A stretch of 64,000 nucleotides of DNA from a virus, in IMG/VR virus record IMGVR_UViG_3300032163_000005, positions 1 through 64,000 of that record. The stretch is one strand, 5' to 3'. The position numbers and the translations under genes were made by a program. The stretch's first letter is position 1; every line of letters starts with the position of its first letter. This document shows, piece after piece, positions 57,541 through 64,000 of the stretch. The notes under the pieces were generated by a model. It was not told the DNA's origin, did no database searches, and saw only the letters and a list, made by a program, of their open reading frames with translations.

Positions 57541-58230
57541 CTACGCGAGGACGAAGTAGAATACATCCACGGAAAATGCTCCCGCGGTGATGGTTGAGAG
57601 GTTCACGGTGCTCGTGATGGTTGCGATGAGCTGAGCTGCGCTCTTCTTCTGTCCAACCCACCCTGTCGAATCTCCTGCAGGCCCATCACCCGCAGCGCCC
57701 ACTGTTTTGAGATCAACACCTTTAATCGCACATTGCGTATCAGCGGCTACGCCGACGTCCACCGAGGTGACATCTGTATCACCTGCATTTTGAACCTTGG
57801 TCGCGACATCGACCTGAGCTCCGAGAAGACGAGCATTGCTCGGAAGCACTGTGTCGATGTTGATGGTCCCAGTCATGAACGCGCCGAGAGCCGCGATCAT
57901 GGCTTGCGTCACCACCACGGTTTTCTTTTGAACGCGCGCTGTAATTGCCGGCGATGCCGATGCTGCGTCTGCTGCTTCAGTCGCTTTCTGCGAGGCATCG
58001 ACCGCCGCTTGCATGATGTTTTGCATATCGGTTTCATTGATGCCCCGATTGACATGCGCGTTCGTTGCATTCGTTGCTGCAGTTGCAACCGTCGCATCTG
58101 AGCTCGGCCAAAGGAGAGCGCCCGCTGCCTGCAGTCCTGGAACGTCATCGATCGTGCTGTCGATGAGCGAGCCGGGAAGATTCTTCACCCCGGCGAATAC
58201 GATGGTGTTGATGATGTAGTAGGTCGCCAT
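57541..58230 (-). CDS. Unknown virion protein
   Basis: 229 residues. N-terminal strands (TYYIINTIVFAGVKNLPGSL), a helical Ala-rich middle (MQNIMQAAVDASQKATEAAD) and a beta-rich C-terminal half (QVDVATKVQNAGDTDVTSVD). The mix of coiled coil and jelly-roll-like end fits a head fibre or decoration protein. Confidence 0.6.
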   Translation of the reverse strand: MATYYIINTIVFAGVKNLPGSLIDSTIDDVPGLQAAGALLWPSSDATVATAATNATNAHVNRGINETDMQNIMQAAVDASQKATEAADAASASPAITARVQKKTVVVTQAMIAALGAFMTGTINIDTVLPSNARLLGAQVDVATKVQNAGDTDVTSVDVGVAADTQCAIKGVDLKTVGAAGDGPAGDSTGWVGQKKSAAQLIATITSTVNLSTITAGAFSVDVFYFVLA

Positions 58231-58284
58231 GGTCAGAATCTCCTGTTCGAGGGAGAGGTATCAGAATGCGGCAAGAAGGAAATG

Positions 58285-58443
58285 ATGATGAACACGGATG
58301 CTCATGGGTGTTTGACCATCACCTTCTCTCGTGCACAGATCTACGCACTAATGCGCCGTTCGCGTCCTCGCGCAAAACATCGCGTGATCAAGAAATGGGT
58401 CAACGCGTTCTTCCGAAACTGCCAAGGTCCACAGTCGTCATGA
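58285..58443 (+). CDS. Small basic protein on the plus strand, antisense to MuF gene end
   Basis: 52 residues (ATG 58285; alternatives 58282 and 58288), e.g. ITFSRAQIYALMRRSRPRAK. A good site, GCGGCAAGAAGGA, lies upstream and the last 44 bp overlap the 3' end of the MuF-type gene on the other strand. The site and composition argue for a real gene; a chance frame is not excluded. Confidence 0.4.
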   Translation: MMNTDAHGCLTITFSRAQIYALMRRSRPRAKHRVIKKWVNAFFRNCQGPQSS

Positions 58444-59410
58444 GAGGACGTGGTGGAGCTGCACCCTTTCGTTTCTCAAGCTTCCATCGCGCGTGAATCT
58501 CACCATCAGGCCGCCAAGCAAGTGTTGGCGGAATTGGCCATGATTGACGGTGTGTGACGACGATTTCACGATCGTTGGGACGATTGGGCGGATGTTGCAT
58601 CAATCCAAACCACGTCTCGAATGGCTCGTTTGGACGACGGATCTCGCCATGGCACGCGATCGAATCGCTACCCGTCCGATTGTCGAACGTCGCGCAAAGA
58701 ATCTTCACGAGATCTCCGAGTTGTTCGTGTGCTTCCTGCGTCGCTTCGAACGTCGCACGCCCATACGCGCCCATCGTCTCTGTACGAACGATGCGCTCTG
58801 ACCAAGACGCGGGAGCTCCTTGCAAAAAGGGACTCGCATCAACAATCTGTTTGCGCGTGTCTTCGAACGATGAACGTGTGAGGAGATTCGTTCGAAGAAT
58901 GTTCTCGAAGTGTCCAACCACGTTCATTCCGTAACGTTGAAGAATGCCGATTCTGGCTTTGTGCGGCTCGGCATCTGCTCCCTCGGCAGGTGTGCCACTT
59001 GAGGCAAGACGTCGGAGCACACTTGCACGAGCTCCCGATGTCGCGGCATCCATGATCGAGGATTCGTCGAGCGCGAGAGCTTGTGTCCCGATGCCCTTGT
59101 ATTGCCGCTCGGCTGCGTTGAGGTAATCGACTGTTCCTGTAGCTGCGACGCTTGCCGCTTGCTCTGCGCCATCGATTGCGAGATCACGCATTCCAGGAAG
59201 CACAAGCCCACGAAGCACATCTCGAATCTGCGCCAACGTCGCGCGCATTCGAATTTCCGTGAACGTGCCTGTTGGAGGCATCGCACGAAGCCGCTCCACG
59301 AGTTGAGTCTCAGCATCTTTGAGCATTCCTCGCGTGTTGGTTGTTCCAACCCGTTGCGCAATTCGAATCGCCGTTTCGCGATTAGCTTGGATGGCTCCTA
59401 GAACGCTCAC
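58400..59410 (-). CDS. MuF/SPP1 gp7-like minor head protein
   Basis: 336 residues. Helical N-terminus, then IVRTETMGAYGRATFEATQE and the MuF-type core CATFDNRTGSDSIACHGEIR, with HPPNRPNDREIVV. This family sits on the inner capsid surface near the portal and aids DNA packaging or ejection. Its start overlaps the portal stop by ATGA. Confidence 0.85.
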   Translation of the reverse strand: MSVLGAIQANRETAIRIAQRVGTTNTRGMLKDAETQLVERLRAMPPTGTFTEIRMRATLAQIRDVLRGLVLPGMRDLAIDGAEQAASVAATGTVDYLNAAERQYKGIGTQALALDESSIMDAATSGARASVLRRLASSGTPAEGADAEPHKARIGILQRYGMNVVGHFENILRTNLLTRSSFEDTRKQIVDASPFLQGAPASWSERIVRTETMGAYGRATFEATQEAHEQLGDLVKILCATFDNRTGSDSIACHGEIRRPNEPFETWFGLMQHPPNRPNDREIVVTHRQSWPIPPTLAWRPDGEIHARWKLEKRKGAAPPRPLMTTVDLGSFGRTR

Positions 59411-61221
59411 GATTCCTCAGGATTGAGTCCTTCGTCTGGAACACCCTGATCCGGCATTACCGGTTGTGGCGGGCCCCCTGGCGCCACAGCGCCACCAATG
59501 CCAGGGAACATCTCCGCCTGCTGCCCCGCCATCTTGGCGCCTTCTTCCTCCATGCGCTTCTTTTCCTCAGTGGGCTGGACTCCAAAGGCCGCCGCTGCGA
59601 GCTCCACAGCCGTCTCTTCGCTCATAAAGGCTTTTCCGCCAGTCGCCGCAGTGAGATTTGTCACCATCTTGGTTTGATCATCAGGCGTTGGTGGGAAGTA
59701 GGGGGGCCATTGAAGATTGACCTCTCCACCATCGCCAGGCTCACGCGGAATCTTGACAGGACGTGGCGGTAGCGGCGTTCCCGTTACAGGATCAACTAAT
59801 GGGAGCTTGCTGATTGGATCGAGTGTCTGTGATTGCTCGATGCGTGGTGGAAGAAGAAGAACCGGAGGTGGTTGAATCGCGGGTTGGCCCATCTCATCGA
59901 TCACGGGTTGGCCCATCTCATCGATCATGGGTTTGGGCTCGCGAAGATTTCGACGTGCAACCTCGCCCATGTTGGTCAGAATGCGTTCAAGCGCTGTTCC
60001 ATATTGCTCACGAAGTACATCTGTCTTTGAGAGCATCGGTGCATAGACCACCTTCATCGCGACGCTCGAGACGCCTTGCGCTGCGATGTCTGCAGGATCG
60101 GGAACCACGCACTGGGCCGTCTCGAGCACAGTGCGTCGAAACGATTCAATGAGCTTCGTTCCCGCTTCTAACGATGTGCCTGAGAGCTCGAGATAGTCCG
60201 CATCACCAGACTCGCCAACGACGAGCGCATGCTCAGATCCTTTGAGCACGCCGGAACGCGAGACGAGCTCAGGATCAAGTTTCAACTTGAGCGTTGGATC
60301 GAGATTGAGTGTGGCGCCTTTGAGCACAACAGACATGAGAATGTCCATTGCATCGAATTCCTGAAGGAGGCCTTCGTAATCTGGGAACCCATCAATCTCG
60401 TCAGAGGGAAGATTCTGAATCCACTCGAAGTGAATGACACCATCGCCATGCGCGATGCTCTTTTGCTCGTCAATTTCCCAGAATGGATCCTTGTCCTTTT
60501 CGTAGAGCGCATCTTTGAAAATGATATCAGCGTCGGGCGTCCAATCGCGACGAAACCAATAGTAGACCTTGATGAATTCCTTCTTGGAGCCATCCCATTG
60601 CACGCGAAAGAATGTGTAGATCTCCGTCACGTGATCAGGAATGAGAAGGCACCGATCGGCCCACGCGTGAACGTAGAGGTTCTTGGCATTGTGGACCTCG
60701 AACCGAGGGCGGCCTTTGTAGAATGCCCACGACACACCCACCGTGCCCATGGATCCTCCGAGCGTGCGAGCTCGGATCATGTGCATTGGAAGTCGGCCTA
60801 CGCGCGAAACAGTCTGCAAAAAGTCTTCGTCACGTTCGTCGCCATCAACATGGATCTGCGGAAACCGATTCTCGCCAAAGATGAGGCTCGTGAATGAGTC
60901 AACGATGACTTTCGAGAGGTGGTACCGCGCGCTTGGGCGACGTGACGCGAGCGGAACAAATTGGTGAAACTTCTCCGCGCTGATGATGGGAACTGTTGAT
61001 TGCGGACTGAAGACACGACCCTCGAAGTCGAAGCCCTTGTGATTGTGCTGCGAGCCTCGATAGTGCGCTTCGAGACGATCGAGCTCGTAGTACCGCTCAC
61101 CCACGAGAAGAGACCGGGGCTGAATGCCCGGCATCGTGGTGTTGCGAGCTCCGAAGCTTGAGAACGCGAGTGCATTCTTGCCATCGATCGCGATTGCGCC
61201 GGCTTGCGAGAGATTCGCCAT
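59407..61221 (-). CDS. Portal protein
   Basis: 604 residues. Portal-type features: STVPIISAEKFHQFVPLASR, RVGRLPMHMIRARTLGGSMG, WIQNLPSDEIDGFPDYEGLL, a clip/wing region, and a helical ALERILTNMGEVARRNLREP. The C-terminal 150 residues are Pro-rich and disordered, with a tandem repeat IDEMGQP x2. It forms the dodecameric DNA channel. The adjacent MuF gene supports the call. No terminase is seen upstream within the window. Confidence 0.85.
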   Translation of the reverse strand: MANLSQAGAIAIDGKNALAFSSFGARNTTMPGIQPRSLLVGERYYELDRLEAHYRGSQHNHKGFDFEGRVFSPQSTVPIISAEKFHQFVPLASRRPSARYHLSKVIVDSFTSLIFGENRFPQIHVDGDERDEDFLQTVSRVGRLPMHMIRARTLGGSMGTVGVSWAFYKGRPRFEVHNAKNLYVHAWADRCLLIPDHVTEIYTFFRVQWDGSKKEFIKVYYWFRRDWTPDADIIFKDALYEKDKDPFWEIDEQKSIAHGDGVIHFEWIQNLPSDEIDGFPDYEGLLQEFDAMDILMSVVLKGATLNLDPTLKLKLDPELVSRSGVLKGSEHALVVGESGDADYLELSGTSLEAGTKLIESFRRTVLETAQCVVPDPADIAAQGVSSVAMKVVYAPMLSKTDVLREQYGTALERILTNMGEVARRNLREPKPMIDEMGQPVIDEMGQPAIQPPPVLLLPPRIEQSQTLDPISKLPLVDPVTGTPLPPRPVKIPREPGDGGEVNLQWPPYFPPTPDDQTKMVTNLTAATGGKAFMSEETAVELAAAAFGVQPTEEKKRMEEEGAKMAGQQAEMFPGIGGAVAPGGPPQPVMPDQGVPDEGLNPEES

Positions 61222-61246
61222 AAGCCCACTCTAACGCAGAATGGGT

Positions 61247-62179
61247 TTAGTCCGCGGTCACTTGGCAATACGCATGATTGATGGCCGTCGTGTTCGACGG
61301 AATGGCCAAGTGTTGGACGTTCGTGAGCTTGCATGAGTCGGCGTCTGGATCGAGCGTGTAGTTTCCAGAACCCGAGCAATTCAGATCGTCACCTTGCTGC
61401 GTTTGCGGATTGAGGATGTAGAAGGCCGTGCACCACGGAACGACCGTCTTATCTCCCGTCGAGAGGATCGCATCGTAGTGCACAGGTCCAAGCGCACTCG
61501 CGTTGGGCGTTTCATCGTTTGACCCATCGCCTTGTGGTGAGACACCGTTCAGCTTGTGCATGAAAGCAGAATCCGGGCAGTCTTCGGGATTCACGCCAGT
61601 ACACGAGCCAGCGAGCGTGCAATTGGTGATGCCGTTGTTGGGTGAGGCCATGACCACGAAGTCATTTACCTGCCGTGGTGGCGAACCTGCACCTGCAAGG
61701 AACCGCGCGTAGTATCTCCCCACGATGCCACCTTGCGAATGCGTGACGATGTCGATGTCTGGGCATGTCCCCGCGTCCGCATCACACGGCACTTTTTCGT
61801 CGATGTACCTCTTGAGACACGCTGCGTAGCTCTCGTTTACGTACGTTGCACCCGTCCCATCGGGAGCGGGAAGCATTGCGCAAAACGTGTTCGATGTGCA
61901 GTACGCCGCGAGATCGATCCGGAAGAGATTTGTATTTTCAGTGAAGCCGCGTGAGCTCCAACTCGTGACGAGAGTGTTCCATCTCGAAGGGCTGTCGTTT
62001 CGGCCATGCACAAGAATGACTTTGTGTTGGGGCGTGACGTCCGGGCACGTCTTGCATGACGTTGAACCAGAGACGACTCGGCCAGTGGGTTCAGGGATCG
62101 TTCCGCGATTTCCACTCGCACACGCAATCATCGTGATCATCGTGATCAACGCGATGAAGTAGATGAAAAAACGATTCAT
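61247..62179 (-). CDS. Lipoprotein alpha/beta-hydrolase (lipase-like)
   Basis: 310 residues. A signal peptide ending in MIAC (Cys20, lipobox-like), then KVILVHGRNDSPSRW (oxyanion loop), nucleophile motif THSQGG (Ser148), and a C-terminal region with an Asp (TGDKTVVPW) and His (NVQHLAI) as catalytic candidates. It resembles secreted lipases/esterases of the Lipase_2 class, Cys-rich. A membrane-targeted lipase in a virion operon is unusual; it could aid lysis, modify the host surface or be an acquired host gene. Confidence 0.85.
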   Translation of the reverse strand: MNRFFIYFIALITMITMIACASGNRGTIPEPTGRVVSGSTSCKTCPDVTPQHKVILVHGRNDSPSRWNTLVTSWSSRGFTENTNLFRIDLAAYCTSNTFCAMLPAPDGTGATYVNESYAACLKRYIDEKVPCDADAGTCPDIDIVTHSQGGIVGRYYARFLAGAGSPPRQVNDFVVMASPNNGITNCTLAGSCTGVNPEDCPDSAFMHKLNGVSPQGDGSNDETPNASALGPVHYDAILSTGDKTVVPWCTAFYILNPQTQQGDDLNCSGSGNYTLDPDADSCKLTNVQHLAIPSNTTAINHAYCQVTAD

Positions 62180-62664
62180 GGCCGTTCCTCGGTGTAGACG
62201 ATGCCAACTTTGTGCGTCGACGTGTTGCTCTCGATTTGCTTCAGATAGAAGCCTTCACCCGGATGTAGCACCACTGGCTTTTCTTCTGGGTATCTTGCGA
62301 GATCGAACCGGCACGCGTCTGGTGCTTGGAAAGCATTGGTTTGCACCACAACGGTTTCAACGAGTGGCTGCGAAGGATCTGTTGGCGTGATGGTCGTCGC
62401 GCCAGTCACACACGATGCCGCACTCGCAGCATCATTCGAGTCCGCTTTCGTGGGCGTCTGTGCTGTTCCGCCCGCGAGTGCTGTCGCCATCCGAGCTTCC
62501 CAGCTCACAACCACCGTGGTACCCGATGAGTTGGGAATGTAGATGCTGAACCGTGTGATGCGAATGACGACGTTCGACCCCGCGGGGTTCATCACTCCGA
62601 GCATCACCTTGTTGGCGGCACCCGCAAGTGATGCTTGGACTCGATATGTGGCTAGAGCTCCCAT
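62176..62664 (-). CDS. Unknown virion protein
   Basis: 162 residues. Thr/Val/Ala-rich strands (VVIRITRFSIYIPNSSGTTV, VVVQTNAFQAPDACRF and HPGEGFYLKQIESNTSTHKV) suggest a compact beta domain. Its start region overlaps the lipase gene by ATGA. No family recognised. Confidence 0.6.
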   Translation of the reverse strand: MGALATYRVQASLAGAANKVMLGVMNPAGSNVVIRITRFSIYIPNSSGTTVVVSWEARMATALAGGTAQTPTKADSNDAASAASCVTGATTITPTDPSQPLVETVVVQTNAFQAPDACRFDLARYPEEKPVVLHPGEGFYLKQIESNTSTHKVGIVYTEERP

Positions 62665-62667
62665 GAA

Positions 62668-63885
62668 TCATTGCTCGTAGAAGTCGAAGGACGCGAAGTA
62701 CGTACGAGTCGATGCCGTGTCAGGATCAGCATAGGCCGTGATGCGAGAAGGCCCAACAACCTCAATCGATGTTCCATACACCCGATTGGATTGCGACCCC
62801 GTTGGTACTCTCAACGCGTCGCTGATCTGAATCTCTGCGCTGTTTGCGTTCGTGGGGTCTTTAGCTCGCAGGAAGAACCCTGTCGTGTCGTTGCCACCTT
62901 TGATCCCACCCACGAATCCTGTGATGTTGGCCGTCTTGCCATTGGGAACGTAGTGGTGTGAGCCGAACGTCTTGTTATCACCAACCGCGACACTCCAAAC
63001 AGCAACACCGCCGCCGCCTGTCGCTGACATAAGCGAGATGACGCCTGCGTTACTTCCTCCCGATCCAACCGTGAGGACTTCGATCTTCTCGATGAAGCAA
63101 ATGTTGGTTGCGATCGTATTGACGAAAGTGACGCCGTTGAGTGAAATCGTCTCAGTAAATGGCCCAGTAACGACGCCCGCCGCCAACGCATAATAAGTGA
63201 CACGGACGGTTCGAGCTCCCGTTCCTGCAGCAGCATCATTGGCACTGGTTGAAAGGATCGAGCGCTGTGCGTTCGCTGTTTGTTCGGTGTAGGTTGTAGC
63301 GCGCACCGCAGTGACCGCGATGGCTGAGAGAACGACCTTCCCATCCGAGAATCCCTTGGTCGTTGCGACCGAACCAGGTGGGGCGATCTGGAATCGATTC
63401 GAGTTATCGAGTCCAACCGTTCCGTAAGCCCCATCCGTCCGCTTCCCCGTGATGACTGCTTGAATGAGCTGAGCAAAACTATCATCCGTGATGACGGTGC
63501 TGATTGGCTTCGTGATGGTGCCGACGCCGCTCTGATGAAAGACCGTGTTCAGTCGGAAAGCTGTCTGCGCAACAACACCATTCGTGTAGACGATGCGGAA
63601 GTAGCGAGCGCGAACGGTGAGCGCGAATGATCGACCCGTGTTTGCGAGCACGTTCGAAATGTCGCTTTGATCAACATTCACACCATCACTTGACCACTGA
63701 AACGTGAGTCCGTTCGATGCCGATGCCTGATCTGCGATGATTGAGACCGCGATGAACGCAAAGTCAGTCATCTCCTCGAATGCGCCAGTGAAGACGCCGC
63801 TGATTCCGAGGTTTGCTGTCGAAGAGTTGGCTGTTGAAACAGATCCTCGAATAGCTACGGGCTGTGTTGTACTTCCTTGCCCCAT
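62668..63885 (-). CDS. Large beta-rich virion protein (fibre or decoration)
   Basis: 405 residues, rich in Gly/Ser/Thr: SVSTANSSTANLGISGVFTG, QWSSDGVNVDQSDISN and VSVAVG-like AVGDNKTFGSHHYVPNG. The pattern and length suggest a trimeric fibre or large head-decorating protein. Its ATG overlaps the upstream TGA. Confidence 0.6.
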   Translation of the reverse strand: MGQGSTTQPVAIRGSVSTANSSTANLGISGVFTGAFEEMTDFAFIAVSIIADQASASNGLTFQWSSDGVNVDQSDISNVLANTGRSFALTVRARYFRIVYTNGVVAQTAFRLNTVFHQSGVGTITKPISTVITDDSFAQLIQAVITGKRTDGAYGTVGLDNSNRFQIAPPGSVATTKGFSDGKVVLSAIAVTAVRATTYTEQTANAQRSILSTSANDAAAGTGARTVRVTYYALAAGVVTGPFTETISLNGVTFVNTIATNICFIEKIEVLTVGSGGSNAGVISLMSATGGGGVAVWSVAVGDNKTFGSHHYVPNGKTANITGFVGGIKGGNDTTGFFLRAKDPTNANSAEIQISDALRVPTGSQSNRVYGTSIEVVGPSRITAYADPDTASTRTYFASFDFYEQ

Positions 63886-64000
63886 CAGGAAGTGACCTCA
63901 GCGCCGAAGAGATTGAACGATACGTTCACCGCGTCAGCTTGAACGCGAACAACATCCGCCGCGCCAAGTGAGATGCCGAGCACTGCGAGAAACGTATCGT
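63885..64000 (-). CDS. Unknown protein, N-terminus beyond the window
   Basis: Only the last 37 codons are visible, ending VSFNLFGAEVTS with TGA at 63885-63887. Part of the same virion-type operon. No family can be assigned. Confidence 0.6.
   Translation of the reverse strand, partial: DTFLAVLGISLGAADVVRVQADAVNVSFNLFGAEVTS

Noticed and set aside
59880-59935. Tandem repeat in the portal gene as a regulatory repeat
   Set aside because: It encodes IDEMGQP twice in a disordered tail, so a simple slippage duplication explains it.
1-64000. tRNA genes
   Set aside because: No T-loop plus acceptor-stem arrangement was found by eye; a tRNAscan search is needed to exclude them.
1-64000. CRISPR array
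   Set aside because: The only regular repeats are the seven promoter cassettes, which are spaced by genes, and the four palindromes; no short-spacer array exists.
1-64000. Lysogeny module
   Set aside because: No integrase, excisionase, attachment site or CI/Cro-like pair was recognised; the Fis-like proteins are not repressor-like.

Overview
The window looks like a contiguous piece of the genome of a large virulent tailed phage with a contractile tail (myovirus, Caudoviricetes) infecting a Gram-negative host. Evidence: complete DNA replication and recombination machinery, a tail sheath and tube, baseplate proteins, capsid, portal, and lipoprotein signal peptides that presuppose a bacterial envelope. 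No integrase, excisionase or CI-type repressor is visible, and no tRNA, rRNA or CRISPR. I cannot assign it to a known genus. The terminase and a recognisable endolysin are absent and may lie beyond the edges. Nearly everything is on the minus strand, so transcription runs from high to low coordinates.

Layout, low to high coordinate. (1) 1-5.6 kb: small, mostly unknown accessory genes, each unit with its own near-identical strong sigma70-type promoter (seven copies). A DUF932-like and a DUF3560 protein are recognisable; this is the likely early, host-takeover region. (2) 5.7-29.3 kb: nucleic-acid metabolism. It holds a zeta-toxin/polynucleotide-kinase-like protein, SbcC and SbcD homologues, an HNH endonuclease, a UvrD-like helicase, a RecA-family recombinase, an SSB-like protein, a family B DNA polymerase interrupted by an intein, a sigma-factor-like protein, two Fis-like DNA-binding proteins, a DnaG-type primase, a DnaB-type helicase and a UvsW/XPB-like helicase. 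(3) 29.3-31.3 kb: a plus-strand island with an archaeo-eukaryotic-primase-like protein, a small Cys/His protein and a holin-like membrane protein. (4) 31.3-44.5 kb: baseplate, hub, spike, fibre-like protein, tape measure and the tail assembly chaperone pair with a -1 frameshift site. (5) 44.6-49.1 kb: tail tube, sheath and neck/completion proteins. (6) 49.1-53.0 kb: small accessory genes, including a plus-strand Cys-rich gene and a ParB-like protein. (7) 53.1-64 kb: major capsid, scaffold, decoration-like proteins, MuF-type protein, portal, a lipoprotein lipase and further virion proteins.

Structures that ordinary gene annotation does not explain: a 24-26 bp perfect palindrome in four copies, three of them in gaps just before a sigma-like gene, a baseplate gene and the scaffold gene; the promoter-leader cassettes; and two recurrent N-terminal peptide motifs. 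One is M-A-R-R-L-V-like, on replication-region proteins of unrelated fold. The other is I/L-K-x-W-A-x-A-like, on the zeta-like protein and on four small proteins beside the head genes. The second group may be tagged for packaging or localisation; that is inference. Coding is tightly packed with ATGA, GTGA or TGATG overlaps, indicating long translationally coupled operons.
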